Below, piece after piece: positions 17,234 to 26,309 of a stretch of 42,244 nt of DNA. The notes under the pieces are model-generated. The model did not search any database, was not told the origin of the DNA, and worked only from the letters and a program-made list of their open reading frames with translations. The translations under genes and the position numbers were made by a program. Within the stretch, counting starts at the first letter, position 1; each line of letters opens with the position of its first letter. This DNA is from CADCWK01 sp964244115 (GTDB lineage: Bacteria; Chloroflexota; Chloroflexia; Thermomicrobiales; UBA6265). The stretch lies in assembly GCA_964244115.1 (NCBI GenBank), contig CAXTHM010000030.1:1-42244 (forward strand). Direction: 5' to 3'.

Positions 17234-17686
17234 ATGGCACACACGATGTCCCCGGAGCAGATCCGGTCGTTCCTGAGCGCGGGCACGCGGACCGGCAAGC
17301 TGGCGACGGTCCGGGCCGACGGCCGGCCGCACATCGCGCCGATCTGGTACGTCCTGGATGCGGCCGACAACGCGTGGGGCTTCGACCTGCTGTTCAACAC
17401 CGGCGCGGAGACGGTCAAGGGCCGCAACATCCGCCGCGACGATCGGGTGATGCTCTCCGTCGACGATGAGCACCCGCCGTTCGCCTTCGTGCTGGTCGAG
17501 GGGACGGTCAAGGTCAGCGACGACCTTACGGAGATGCTGCCCTGGGCCACCCGGATCGGCGGCCGCTACATGGGTGCGGAACAGTCCGAGACGTTCGGGG
17601 AGCGCAACGCCGTCGCGGGCGAACTGCTCATCCGGCTGCGACCGACCCGGGTGGTGGCGCAGGGCGGCGTCGCGGCGGCGCCCTGA
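17234..17686 (+). CDS. PPOX class F420-dependent oxidoreductase
   Basis: A 150-residue split-beta-barrel protein of the pyridoxamine 5'-phosphate oxidase-like superfamily, in the branch usually annotated as F420-dependent (TIGR03618-like). Typical stretches are GKLATVRADGRPHIAPIWYV, FNTGAETVKGRNIRRDDRVM, SVDDEHPPFAFVLVEGTVKV and the closing LLIRLRPTRVV. Such enzymes reduce or oxidise small organic molecules with deazaflavin F420, FMN or haem-related cofactors; the exact cofactor cannot be read from sequence. GAGGA upstream supports the ATG at 17234. It stands alone between the MerR cluster and the surface protein. Confidence 0.9.
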   Translation: MAHTMSPEQIRSFLSAGTRTGKLATVRADGRPHIAPIWYVLDAADNAWGFDLLFNTGAETVKGRNIRRDDRVMLSVDDEHPPFAFVLVEGTVKVSDDLTEMLPWATRIGGRYMGAEQSETFGERNAVAGELLIRLRPTRVVAQGGVAAAP

Positions 17687-17722
17687 TCGACACATCGCTC
17701 TCAAGCGCCATGACCGTATCCC

Positions 17723-17750
17723 TTGACACCTATTGACACATTCGAGAAGA
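17723..17750 (+). promoter_or_regulatory. Candidate promoter with tandem TTGACA boxes
   Basis: Two consensus -35 hexamers (TTGACA at 17723-17728 and 17733-17738) occur upstream of the large surface-protein gene in an otherwise GC-rich region. The best -10 at proper spacing from the first box is the weak GAAGAT at 17745-17750. Transcription would give a leader of roughly 110 bases. Confidence 0.4.
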
Positions 17751-17866
17751 TCGCAACCAGGCACGCATGTTCGTCGTCAAAATCATAGCCGACGGGTTGA
17801 CGGCTCCGCACCGCTCATCCCCGCAGCGTTCACCGCCGGTCGCTGGCCGGCTCGTGGAGGTTCCGT

Positions 17867-20365
17867 GTGCGTTCCGCAGACGCCATCCCGCCCACCGGCA
17901 GCCGCGTGAGCCGGTCGGCGCCGCCGAGACGCTCCCGCTGTTGGGTGACCGCCCTGGTCCTGATCGCCCTCGTCGTGGCGGCGCTGCCTCAGCCGATGCC
18001 GGCGGTCGCCCGGCCCGACCCAGCGCAGACGCCGCTCCCGACGACCATCCCTGACGCCGCCGAGATCCCACTCGATCCGACGGTCCCGGCGGGCGAGAGA
18101 CCGGGGAACGGTGAGGCGAGTGCGGCGCCCACCGGACCGGCGCCGGACGGGGCACCGGCGGCGACGCTGGCGCCAGCGACCGACGCACCGGTGGATTCGC
18201 CAGCCGACGGGGAGTCATCGGCACCGGCCGCGTCCCCGGCGGACAGCGATCCGGCGGCGGTACCCGGAACGACCGACGATGAACTCCTCGTCACCGCCGC
18301 CGACGCGACGCTCCGCCTCGTCTGCCAGCTGGTGCTCCGGGCGACGGACCGCACACCCCCGGCCGGAACCGGGATCGGCGACCCGCTGCCCGACCCGGTC
18401 GCCGGGGCGGCGTTCAGCATCTCGGTCGGCGGCGGGTCGATCACCCTGCTGACCGATTCGACCGGAGTCCTGAATCTCCATCCGGAGCTGCTCGCCAACG
18501 CCGATCTGGCGGTCGCGACCGGCGACACCGTCACCGTCACGCAGGTCGCCACGCGCTCGGGGCTGACCCTGGGGGAACCGTCCTTCGCGATGACGTTCGC
18601 CTGGCAGACCACGTTCTCCCCCACCTGCCGCGTCGAGGCGTTCGTGGTCAACCCGGTTGCCGCCGCGCCGCCGAGCACCGCCCCATCCGCCAGCGAGATC
18701 GGTCCCGCGTCGCCGTCCACTGGTCCGAGCCTGGCCCCTTCGACCACCCCCTCGCCGAGTCCGCCCGTCTCCGCCAGCCCGTCGCCCTCGCCGATCGCGT
18801 CGACGATCCCGACGGACCCGGTCGTGACCGCGACCACCGTCCCGACGGCGACGAGCCTACCGACGATCCCCGCCGGATTCGGGCAGATCGAGGTAATCGT
18901 TGTGGCCCGGCCATCACCGGGCGCGTCCCCCGGTACGCCGCAGACCCGGCTGGCCGGGGCTCGACTGATCATCGTCAACCGGACGGGGAGGGTTCTGACC
19001 GCGACGATGACGACCGGCCTGGACGGGTCGGCCTTGTCGCCGCTGCTGACCGTCGGCACGTATGACCTCATCCTCGACAACCCGCCGGTGGGCTACCTGG
19101 GGGCGCAGGCGCAGGGCTTCGACATCGCCTCGCCGACCCGCCAGCACGTCGTCTTCCAGTTGGAGATCAACACCACCCCGACGCCCCCACCGTCCCCGTC
19201 CCCGTCCCCGTCGGCAAGCCCGAGTGCTCCTCCGGCGACGGCGACGGTTCGCCCCAGTACCACTCCGCGCGCGTCGTCTACCGCCCGCGCGACCGCGACC
19301 ACCCGCGCGCCGACCGCCACCCCGACCACCCGGGCCCCGACCACGACGATCCAGGCGACGGCGACCATCCGGTCCACCAGCACCGCCGGCGCGGCACATC
19401 CCACCCAGCGACCAGCCCGCGCGACCAGTACACCGCGCGGAACGCCGGTTTCCGGCGCGGCGACGGCCACGCCTCGGCCAGCGACGGCCACCGCGACGAA
19501 CCGCCCGACGACGATCGCGACGACGGTCGCAACTACCGCGACACCCCGCCCAACGACCACCGCGACATCTCGCCCGACGACTATGGCGACCACAACCGCG
19601 ACCGCTCGGCCAGCCACATCTGTAGCAACAGCTACGTCGACTCCCCCAACGGCAACGGTTGCGACCGGAACCCCGTCCCGCCCACCACGGGTCGTGGCGA
19701 CCGGTGCGGCGACCGCGACACGAACCCCGACGCCACGCCCGGTCGGCACCGCCGTCACGACGGCGACCAGGGCCAGCGCGTCGGGTCGCCCACCCCGAGG
19801 GACCGCCACGGTCCCGGGGACACCGACGCGCGTCACCCAGCTCACCGACGCGTCGATCAGCGTCTACGTCTCGATCTGCATCGACCCGCGCTTCATCGAC
19901 TTCGGCGAGTTCGGCTCCGAGACCGACCTCGGACCGCGCTACCTGACCGACATCGACCGGAGCCGGTGCCGGCCGGCCCGGAGCGGCGAGACCCGGATCA
20001 CGCTGACCAGCACCTATCCGAACTATCTACCGGCGTACGCCCAGACCACCAGCACCGATGCCGACGGCCGGATGAGCTTCGTCTTCCCGGCCCAGCGGGA
20101 GCAACGCATCGGCAGCCTCCACCTCGAAGGGCCGATCCCGGCCCAGGACGCCGGCGTGAAGATCGTCCCGGGTCGGGTGCTCGTCATCCCGTTGACGATC
20201 GTCATCCTCGACCCGGCGATCGGGGTGACGGGAACGGACATGGCATCTGCCGGCGGCCCACCGCTCTCCGGCGACGATTCGGGCTGGCTGCCCGGCGTCC
20301 TGGCGATCATCGGGTTACCGCTGGCACTGGCAGCGGCTCGACGATCCGGGACCCAAGGCCGCTGA
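17867..20365 (+). CDS. Large secreted Thr/Pro-rich surface protein
   Basis: An 832-residue exported protein. A GTG start is supported by GGAGG six bases upstream. Basic residues then precede a signal helix (WVTALVLIALVVAALP). An N-terminal globular part (about 135-265) and a prealbumin/SpaA-like domain around 340-425 (GARLIIVNRTGRVLTATMTT, then TYDLILDNPPVGYLGAQAQG) precede a roughly 240-residue low-complexity stalk of TAT/RPTT/ATAT-type repeats, likely extended and possibly O-glycosylated. A further globular segment (ISVYVSICIDPRFIDFGEFG) and a C-terminal membrane helix (GWLPGVLAIIGLPLALAAAR) with a basic tail follow. This layout resembles cell-wall or S-layer-anchored adhesins, but there is no LPXTG motif. 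Function is unknown. Confidence 0.8.
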   Translation: MRSADAIPPTGSRVSRSAPPRRSRCWVTALVLIALVVAALPQPMPAVARPDPAQTPLPTTIPDAAEIPLDPTVPAGERPGNGEASAAPTGPAPDGAPAATLAPATDAPVDSPADGESSAPAASPADSDPAAVPGTTDDELLVTAADATLRLVCQLVLRATDRTPPAGTGIGDPLPDPVAGAAFSISVGGGSITLLTDSTGVLNLHPELLANADLAVATGDTVTVTQVATRSGLTLGEPSFAMTFAWQTTFSPTCRVEAFVVNPVAAAPPSTAPSASEIGPASPSTGPSLAPSTTPSPSPPVSASPSPSPIASTIPTDPVVTATTVPTATSLPTIPAGFGQIEVIVVARPSPGASPGTPQTRLAGARLIIVNRTGRVLTATMTTGLDGSALSPLLTVGTYDLILDNPPVGYLGAQAQGFDIASPTRQHVVFQLEINTTPTPPPSPSPSPSASPSAPPATATVRPSTTPRASSTARATATTRAPTATPTTRAPTTTIQATATIRSTSTAGAAHPTQRPARATSTPRGTPVSGAATATPRPATATATNRPTTIATTVATTATPRPTTTATSRPTTMATTTATARPATSVATATSTPPTATVATGTPSRPPRVVATGAATATRTPTPRPVGTAVTTATRASASGRPPRGTATVPGTPTRVTQLTDASISVYVSICIDPRFIDFGEFGSETDLGPRYLTDIDRSRCRPARSGETRITLTSTYPNYLPAYAQTTSTDADGRMSFVFPAQREQRIGSLHLEGPIPAQDAGVKIVPGRVLVIPLTIVILDPAIGVTGTDMASAGGPPLSGDDSGWLPGVLAIIGLPLALAAARRSGTQGR

Positions 20366-20402
20366 GTCAGGCTGGCCGGTCATCCCACCCCGGAGCCACG
20401 GC

Positions 20403-21386
20403 TCAGGCGGACCGCCCGTCCGAGACGATGGCCCAGGCCTGGTCGACGCTGGCGACCGCCCGGCCAGCGTCCCGGACGCGGAGCGCCGCCCAGGTAACCA
20501 GCTCGGCGTTGCCGCTGGCCCGCTTGCCGGCCGGATTGACGACGCTGTCCTCGAAACCGACCCGGACGTGGGCGCCGGTCGCGAGGGCCCGCTCGATCAC
20601 CGCGAACCCCGGCCGGCCGCTGCCGTGGGCGGCCCAGCGGGCGCCAGGCAGGTAGCGCTGCATCCGGTTGGTGATGACGTCGTAGTCCTCGGTGCTGGAC
20701 GGGGCGACCTGTGCGCCGGCGCCGTAGCGCGGGCTGTCCAGCTCGACCAGGCACCAGGGCTCATCGCCGATCAGGCCATCCTCATGCAGCGTGACGGCGT
20801 TGCTGACGAAGCCGAGATCCATGATGCCCAGTTCGGGCACGATCCCGAAGGTCTGGCAGGCATCCAGCAGGGCGACGACATCGCCATAGCTGTTCGGGTA
20901 GTGGACCGTCCGGCGGTGCAGCCCGATCCCGCGGACGGGCCGGGGGATCGGCCGACCGGCGGCGGCGTCCCCGGCCGCGACCGGCTCCCAGAGCATGACG
21001 TGACCGAGGTTGACCGAGATCAGGTCGGGGCGCGTACGGTCGCTGTTGGAGAGCGTCGTGATCAGGCCGAGGATGACATCGACCGGGATCGTGTCCGGCC
21101 GGATCGACGTCAGGCTGATCAGGACGTCGGGGCGGTAGTAGCGAATCCGGCGGATGGCGTGCGAGTACCAGGCCGGCGACGCCGACCAGGCGCCGTAGCG
21201 GCCCCGGGCGTGGATGTGGATGATGCTGGCGCCGGCGTCGACGCAGGCGATCGCCTCGGCCGCGATCTCCTCGGGGGTGTACGGGATCGCCGGGTGGTCG
21301 CGGCGGTCACGGCCGCCGTTGATGGCGGCCGCGATGATGACCGGCGCGTCGCCGCGTGGCGACCGGCCGCTGTTCCCGCCCACCAT
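20403..21386 (-). CDS. BKACE family (3-keto-5-aminohexanoate cleavage-like) enzyme
   Basis: A 327-residue TIM-barrel enzyme of the beta-keto acid cleavage family (formerly DUF849), which condenses a beta-keto acid with acetyl-CoA to give acetoacetate and a CoA ester. The metal-binding His-X-His is seen at residues 57 and 59 (ASIIHIHARG). Other family stretches are PVIIAAAINGGRDRRDHPAI with TPEEIAAEA, and the C-terminal GAHVRVGFEDSV. The classical KCE substrate is 3-keto-5-aminohexanoate in lysine fermentation, but the family is very diverse, and no lysine-fermentation genes are nearby. GGAGG just before the ATG supports the start. It is convergent with the surface-protein gene. Confidence 0.88.
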   Translation of the reverse strand: MVGGNSGRSPRGDAPVIIAAAINGGRDRRDHPAIPYTPEEIAAEAIACVDAGASIIHIHARGRYGAWSASPAWYSHAIRRIRYYRPDVLISLTSIRPDTIPVDVILGLITTLSNSDRTRPDLISVNLGHVMLWEPVAAGDAAAGRPIPRPVRGIGLHRRTVHYPNSYGDVVALLDACQTFGIVPELGIMDLGFVSNAVTLHEDGLIGDEPWCLVELDSPRYGAGAQVAPSSTEDYDVITNRMQRYLPGARWAAHGSGRPGFAVIERALATGAHVRVGFEDSVVNPAGKRASGNAELVTWAALRVRDAGRAVASVDQAWAIVSDGRSA

Positions 21387-21870
21387 CCGGCCCTCCCCCC
21401 GCTCGGCGCGACGGCATCACCCGCCCGGAATCGATCATCGGTGTCCGCAGTATCACCGAATTGCCACCCAGCCGTGCCGGGACGGGCAGCCTGCCGTCTC
21501 CGCGAGTCGGGATCGCCAGCCCGGCGATGGCCGATCGGGATCGGTAGTACCCTTCGGGGCAGGATCGGGAGGGGCCTGACTGTCGGGCGACAGCGACCCG
21601 CCGGACGCCGGCGACGGGGCCACGGGATGGTCGTGTCGCGGTCCTTCGGCGGGTCCCGCCGCTCTCCCGTGGGGAGTACGACTCCGTGGTTGACATGTGA
21701 CGGACAGCGGACGACGGGGCGGACGACGCCGGCAGCCACCGGCCGGACCCGGGTCGGGTCGAGGTCCGGCTGCCCGCCAGACCAGCGGGAACGGGACCGG
21801 TCGCACCGATGGGAACGGCGGCGCCGCTCCCATCGGCGATGCGTCGGACCGGGCGATCATCCGGCAGGCG
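21387..21870. other. Divergent intergenic region, BKACE gene to rsgA
   Basis: No supported gene. The rsgA frame can be extended to a GTG at 21697, but that extension is Arg/Gly-rich and atypical for RsgA. On the minus strand TCGGTGATACTGCGGACAC at 21441-21459 weakly resembles the 19-bp motif upstream of the Tat-exported paralogs (13 of 19 bases). Confidence 0.5.
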
Positions 21871-22896
21871 ATGACGGACACACCGACGCTGCCTGACGCC
21901 TCGACCGGGTCGGGCGAGGCCCTGGGGCGGCAGACGCCCCGCGGCGTGCCGGGGATCGTGCTGCGGTCGTATGGGCTCTGGTACGATGTCCAGCTCTCGG
22001 GCGAGCCGCGGGTGCTGCTCGCCACGATCAAGGGCAGCCTCAAGCGCTTCCGGCTCCGGACCGACCCGATCGCGGTCGGCGACCGGGTCTCGGTGATCGA
22101 CGTCGGCGAGAACGAGGGCCAGATCGAGTGGCGGGCGCCACGGACCGGGGTGCTGTCCCGGCCGACCCGCAGCGCCGAGGCGATCGAGCAGGTCATCCTG
22201 GCCAACGCCGACCAGGTGATCTTCTTCTTCTCGCTGCGCTTCCCGGAACCGCACCTGCGGATGCTCGACCGCTTCCTCGTCCTGGCCGAGGCGCAGCGCC
22301 TGCCGCCCGCCATCGCGATCAACAAGCTCGACCTCGCCGCCGCCGACCCCGGCCCGGACGGGCAGCCGATCGGGCTGGATGGCGCCCGGGCGCTGGCCGT
22401 GGAGACGTTCCGGGACTACCGCGACGTCTACCCGCTCCACTTCCTCAGCGTCGCCGACGGCTACGGCGTCGATGAACTCCGGGCGGCGCTGACCGGCAAG
22501 GTCACGGCGATCGCCGGTCCATCGGGCGTCGGCAAGTCCAGCCTGCTCAACGCCATCGACCCGCACGGCGAGCGCCTGATCGGCGATGTCTCCGCCGCCA
22601 ACCGCAAGGGCCGCCACACGACGATCGGCACCCAGCTCTACCGGATCGCACCGCTGACCTTCGTCGCCGACACGCCGGGGATGCGGTCGCTGGCGATGAA
22701 CGCGGTCCCCGGCGAGGACCTGCCGGAGTGCTACCCGGAGTTCCGGCCCCTCCTCGGGCAGTGCTACTACGACGACTGCGAGCACCTCGACGAGCCAGAC
22801 TGCGCCATCATCGCCGCGACGGATCGGGGCGAGATCGGCCGGGAACGCTACGAGAGCTACGCCGCCCTCCGCCGCGAGGCCAACGAGACCCGCTGA
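21871..22896 (+). CDS. rsgA: Ribosome small subunit-dependent GTPase A
   Basis: A 341-residue circularly permuted GTPase that helps mature the 30S ribosomal subunit. An OB-fold lies at about 30-100. The GTPase motifs then come in permuted order: NKLD (G4, 151-154), GPSGVGKSS (P-loop, 216-224, Lys222), and DTPG (G3, 267-270). The C-terminal zinc knuckle has Cys298, Cys303, His305 and Cys311 in the C-x4-C-x-H-x5-C spacing of RsgA. The start at 21871 is placed by family length; the ribosome site is weak (AGG close to the ATG). It forms no clear operon; the downstream VOC gene is convergent. Confidence 0.95.
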   Translation: MTDTPTLPDASTGSGEALGRQTPRGVPGIVLRSYGLWYDVQLSGEPRVLLATIKGSLKRFRLRTDPIAVGDRVSVIDVGENEGQIEWRAPRTGVLSRPTRSAEAIEQVILANADQVIFFFSLRFPEPHLRMLDRFLVLAEAQRLPPAIAINKLDLAAADPGPDGQPIGLDGARALAVETFRDYRDVYPLHFLSVADGYGVDELRAALTGKVTAIAGPSGVGKSSLLNAIDPHGERLIGDVSAANRKGRHTTIGTQLYRIAPLTFVADTPGMRSLAMNAVPGEDLPECYPEFRPLLGQCYYDDCEHLDEPDCAIIAATDRGEIGRERYESYAALRREANETR

Positions 22897-22959
22897 CCGG
22901 GAGAACCGGTCGGAACCGATGCTCGTCGAGGACCGACGACCGCACGGGTCCGGCCAGCG

Positions 22960-23382
22960 TCAGGCGCTAGCGGGCTTCTGCTGGACGGCCCAGCTGTTGC
23001 CGTCCGGGTCATCGAAGAAGATGAACGAGTTCCAGTCGCCGCCCGGCCCCTCGCGCATCTCCCCCTCCTCGAAGTGCCGGACCGGGCTGACCTCGACGCC
23101 CCGCTCGACGAGTTGGGCCCGGGCCGCCGCGACATCGGAGACGACGAGTTGCAGGCCGCGCAGCGACCCAGGCGCCATGTCGCCAGCCAGCCCCGTCCCG
23201 AACGTGACCGAGCAAGCCGAGCCGGGCGGCGTCGTCTGGACGACCCGCATCGTCTCGCCCATCCGCCGATCGACATCGATGGTGAACCCGAGCTGCTCGC
23301 CGTAGAACCGCTTGGCCCGATCGACATCCGAGACGGGAACGACGACGACTTCGAGTTTCCAGTCCACGTCCGCACGCTCCAT
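22960..23382 (-). CDS. VOC superfamily (glyoxalase/bleomycin-resistance-like) protein
   Basis: A 140-residue vicinal-oxygen-chelate fold protein with two beta-alpha-beta-beta-beta modules: KLEVVVVPVSDVDRAKRFYG...GFTIDVD in the first, and GLQLVVSDVAAARAQLVERG...FIFFDDPDGNSWAVQQ in the second. This subtype is common in actinobacteria and Chloroflexota; members act as lyases, dioxygenases or binding proteins, so no reaction can be given. The chosen ATG has no strong Shine-Dalgarno, so the start is less certain. It lies 47 bases downstream of the ABM-like gene on the same strand and may share its transcript. Confidence 0.85.
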   Translation of the reverse strand: MERADVDWKLEVVVVPVSDVDRAKRFYGEQLGFTIDVDRRMGETMRVVQTTPPGSACSVTFGTGLAGDMAPGSLRGLQLVVSDVAAARAQLVERGVEVSPVRHFEEGEMREGPGGDWNSFIFFDDPDGNSWAVQQKPASA

Positions 23383-23429
23383 GATTCGATAGACCGGACG
23401 GCCCAGAGCTGGCTGAACGACGCGATGGG

Positions 23430-23762
23430 TCAGCCGGCGTAGTCGCCGATCTTCTGCAGGCCCGCGATGCCGGCCGACTCGGGGGACAAGTCCGCGTCGG
23501 GGAACAGACTGAAGACGGGCGGAGCCAGCATCCCCCCGTTGCGCATGCAGTCCCGGACGACGGGGTCGACCTCGAACGCGTCGAAGGCCGCCCGGTTCGG
23601 CCAGGTCAGGATGGCCTCCATCGCGTAGGCGTCGTTGGTCCCGCGGTAGAGATGGCTCGCCAGACAGCCGTGGCGCTGGCGAACGTGCAGGCCGGAACTG
23701 GCGTGGGCAGCGGCGTAGACGGCCACGTCCCGGACGACGAAGCGAGCGATGACATGAATCAC
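23430..23762 (-). CDS. Antibiotic biosynthesis monooxygenase (ABM)-like protein
   Basis: A 110-residue dimeric alpha/beta-barrel (ferredoxin-like) protein. The sequence starts IHVIARFVVRDVAVYAAAHA, has a central GCLASHLYRGTNDAYAMEAI strand pair and a TWPNRAAFDAFEVDPVVRDC helix, as in ABM or EthD-like small enzymes and quinol monooxygenases. Function within the fold is not resolved. Translation is inferred from a GTG at 23762, because a perfect GGAGG lies five bases before it. It may be co-transcribed with the VOC gene. Confidence 0.75.
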   Translation of the reverse strand: MIHVIARFVVRDVAVYAAAHASSGLHVRQRHGCLASHLYRGTNDAYAMEAILTWPNRAAFDAFEVDPVVRDCMRNGGMLAPPVFSLFPDADLSPESAGIAGLQKIGDYAG

Positions 23763-23877
23763 GGCGTCCTCCCACGGTCCACGGCGGACATCCTGGCCAT
23801 CATTGGGCGGCGCCGCCACTGACCGCGCTCCTGGGACATTCGTCCGGGTCTGTCAGAGGGAAGATACCGCGTTCGGA

Positions 23878-23911
23878 GTGGGACGGCCATCCTCGGCAAT
23901 GGCCGCCCCAC
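23878..23911 (-). terminator. Hairpin after the FAD oxidoreductase gene
   Basis: GTGGGACGGCCAT (23878-23890) and ATGGCCGCCCCAC (23899-23911) pair over 13 positions with one mismatch. It begins 12 bases after the stop of the minus-strand FAD oxidoreductase. There is no T-run. Confidence 0.55.
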
Positions 23912-23922
23912 GGTAGTATGGG

Positions 23923-25149
23923 CTACCGGGAGATCGTCAGGACCTCGCCGGCCTCGGCGTAGACATGCGGGTCCCGCCAGGGCTGACCCTCGACGAAGCG
24001 GCCGGGACGGAAGGGGGTGATGTCGACCAGGCTGCTTCGGCCCTCGGTGATCAGTTCGGCGAGGCAGATGCCGGTCGCGGGGGACGTCTTGAAGGAGGAA
24101 CCGCTGTCGCCGGCGAAGACGACCAGCCCCGGCACCTCCTCGACCCGGCCCATGATCGGGTGGTTGTCCGCGCTCTGCATGACCATCCCGGCCCAGCCGC
24201 CGCGCATCGTCGCGTTGGCGAAGATGGGCAGCCGGGATGCCAGCGCCCGGCGGGCCTCGTCGATGTACGATCCGGCCGGCGTCTCGTCGTACGTCCCGGC
24301 GACGTGGGGGCTCGTCCCGCCCTCGAAGCCGATGATCGTCGCGTGCGTCCCCTCCGGCCGCAGCCAGGAGTGGCTGATGCTGTCGATGATGACGCGGTGC
24401 CGGCGGGTCTGATCCATCGCCTCCGGCCACCGGAAGACGGCGACCTGGATCCGGCGCGGCTCCATGCCGAAATCGACCCCGAGCGGCGCGAGCAGCCCGT
24501 TGGCCCAGGCCCCGCCGGCGTAGACGACGGTGTCGGTCGCGACCGTGCCCCGGTCGGTCTCGACCCCGCTGACCCGGCCGCCGTCAGTCAGGATACGGAT
24601 CGCCGTCGTCTGGGTGGCGATGGTCGCGCCGTGGGCCCGGGCCGCCCCGGCGAAGCCGTAGAGGGTCGCATTCGGGTCCGCGTACCCGCTGTCGGGCTCG
24701 AAGGCGACCCAGGCGAGGTCGTCGGTCCGGAGCAGCGGCTCGACCTCGTGGGCGTGCTCGGCGGCGACGAGTTCCGTCTGGACCCCGATCTCCTGGAGGG
24801 CGGCGACATTGGCGCGGAGCTTGAGCTCGTCCTCGGGCCGGACGACCTGGAGGAAGCCGGGCGTCTGGTAGACGGGGTCGCCGACGCCGACGTGCTCGTC
24901 CCAGTCCCGGAAGATGCGGATGCTCTCCAGCGTCAGCGCGGCCTCGTAGGGGTTGGCGTAGTGGCAGCGGACCAGTGCGCCGGACTTGCCGCTCGCGCCG
25001 AAGCCGAGCTGGCCCTGCTCGATCAGCACGACGCGAAGGCCGCGCCGGGCGAGCTGGAAGGCGGTCGAGGCGCCGTTGACGCCGCCACCGATCACGACGG
25101 CGTCGGCGGTGGTGGGAAGATTGGGCTGGGCGAAGAACGGGTCGGCCAT
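23923..25149 (-). CDS. FAD-dependent amine/amino-acid oxidoreductase (DAO family)
   Basis: A 408-residue flavoprotein of the DadA/sarcosine oxidase beta-subunit type. It starts with the dinucleotide-binding fold DAVVIGGGVNGASTAFQLAR (GxGxxG at 21-26) and a Glu ending the second strand (VVLIEQG). The GFGASGKSGALVRCHYANPY segment typically contacts FAD, and the C-terminal part includes GWAGMVMQSADNHPIMGRVE and VFAGDSGSSFKTSPATG, where the flavin closes. It should oxidise an N-methylated or D-amino acid or a related amine; the substrate is not determined. GAGGTGA upstream supports the ATG. It lies alone, with a hairpin after it and a short divergent gap to the next plus-strand gene. Confidence 0.9.
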   Translation of the reverse strand: MADPFFAQPNLPTTADAVVIGGGVNGASTAFQLARRGLRVVLIEQGQLGFGASGKSGALVRCHYANPYEAALTLESIRIFRDWDEHVGVGDPVYQTPGFLQVVRPEDELKLRANVAALQEIGVQTELVAAEHAHEVEPLLRTDDLAWVAFEPDSGYADPNATLYGFAGAARAHGATIATQTTAIRILTDGGRVSGVETDRGTVATDTVVYAGGAWANGLLAPLGVDFGMEPRRIQVAVFRWPEAMDQTRRHRVIIDSISHSWLRPEGTHATIIGFEGGTSPHVAGTYDETPAGSYIDEARRALASRLPIFANATMRGGWAGMVMQSADNHPIMGRVEEVPGLVVFAGDSGSSFKTSPATGICLAELITEGRSSLVDITPFRPGRFVEGQPWRDPHVYAEAGEVLTISR

Positions 25150-25355
25150 GGGGAGTCACCTCGGGTGGTGCTGGACATCGGTCGCCGCGCAACGGACCAT
25201 TGGCGGGACGGGGACCAGACGACGATAGGGAGGACGCCGGAATGGATGAATCCTACCATCGGGCCGGACCGTCCACCGACCCAGGATCCGTCGAATCGGC
25301 GGACGATACTGGCGCATTGCACAATTTCTTTCTGCCTAGCCACCAGGATCACCTC

Positions 25356-25748
25356 ATGCCCGGTCACCGCCGCAACCAGCGCCCCGAGAACCTGCCCGGC
25401 GGCCCGCCCCCCAGCGGCCCGGGGCTGCCCGACGAGGTCGACGCCCTGACCGACCTGCTGGCGCCGGTCGTCGAGTCGATGCTCGAGCGGATCGAGGGCG
25501 CGGACGAGTTCACGACCAGCCAGTTCATCGAGCTGATGCTGACCGAGCCGGAGGGCGCCGCGACCTACCAGGAGGCGCTCCGGCGCTGGGGCGAGAGCGA
25601 GCGCTACAGCAAGATGGTGATCCATGGGCAGGTGATCCCGCAGGCGCTGCGCCGCTCGAAGCGGGTCGAGTGGGCCGGCTACGCCTACGGCGAACCGGAC
25701 GACTTCGCGATCCCGGCCTGGTGGCGGCTGACCGGCGCGACAGGCTGA
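25356..25748 (+). CDS. Hypothetical protein with conserved-looking core
   Basis: An unrecognised soluble 130-residue protein: a Pro/Gly-rich head, then an acidic helical core (VDALTDLLAPVVESMLERIE, FIELMLTEPEGAATYQEALR) and a Trp-containing end (GEPDDFAIPAWWRLTG). The start at 25356 is preferred because the frame upstream to an ATG at 25242 has much lower third-position GC (about 63%) and looks noncoding. However, GGGAGG seven bases before 25242 makes the longer form (168 residues) possible. It lies 42 bases ahead of the YkvA gene. Confidence 0.65.
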   Translation: MPGHRRNQRPENLPGGPPPSGPGLPDEVDALTDLLAPVVESMLERIEGADEFTTSQFIELMLTEPEGAATYQEALRRWGESERYSKMVIHGQVIPQALRRSKRVEWAGYAYGEPDDFAIPAWWRLTGATG

Positions 25749-25790
25749 GTTCTCCCCGGTCGAGCGTTAACTCCGGGAGGGCGCCGACCC

Positions 25791-26171
25791 GTGCGAGCAC
25801 GATGGTCCGAACGCGCCCGGCACCTCAAGCGACTGACCTGGGCACTGCTGTTCGCCTACCGGGACCTGCGGACCCCCGTGCTGGCGCGGGTCGTCGCGGC
25901 CGTCGTCGTCGCGTACGCCTTCAGCCCGATCGACCTGATCCCGGACATCATCCCGATCCTCGGCTACCTCGATGATCTCATCCTGATCCCGCTCGGCGTC
26001 ACCCTCGCGATCCGGCTCATCCCGGCGCCGGTCTGGGCCGATGCCCAGCTCCAGGCGTCCGACGCCGTCCGGACCAACCGCCCGGTGAGCTGGCTGGCGG
26101 CCGGCGTGATCGTGCTGCTCTGTGTGGCGCTGGCCGCTGGTGTCGGCTGGCTGGTGTGGCAACGCGCGTAG
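25791..26171 (+). CDS. YkvA family (DUF1232) small membrane protein
   Basis: A 126-residue membrane-associated protein with the diagnostic YAFSPIDLIPDIIPILGYLD DL core of the YkvA/DUF1232 family, two hydrophobic segments around it, and a C-terminal helix (AAGVIVLLCVALAAGVGWLV). Family members are widespread with no firmly established role. The GTG start at 25791 is supported by GGGAGG ten bases upstream. It follows the previous gene by 42 bases and probably shares its transcript. Confidence 0.85.
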   Translation: MRARWSERARHLKRLTWALLFAYRDLRTPVLARVVAAVVVAYAFSPIDLIPDIIPILGYLDDLILIPLGVTLAIRLIPAPVWADAQLQASDAVRTNRPVSWLAAGVIVLLCVALAAGVGWLVWQRA

Positions 26172-26309
26172 TTCGCGGCGCCACGGAACGGTATCGACGG
26201 ACCCGCCGCCGGGCGTACACTGGCCTCACGACGAGTCGCCCCACGACACGATGTCGATCCGGTCGCGACGGTGCGACCCGGAGGACCCGCACCGCTGGAG
26301 GTCTCCGCG

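Noticed and set aside
20266..20365. Sortase LPXTG anchor in the surface protein
   Set aside because: The C-terminal helix and basic tail are present, but no LPXTG-like pentapeptide precedes it.
21307..22785. 492-residue minus-strand frame opposite rsgA
   Set aside because: The plus strand has unmistakable RsgA motifs, and the antisense product has no recognisable structure.
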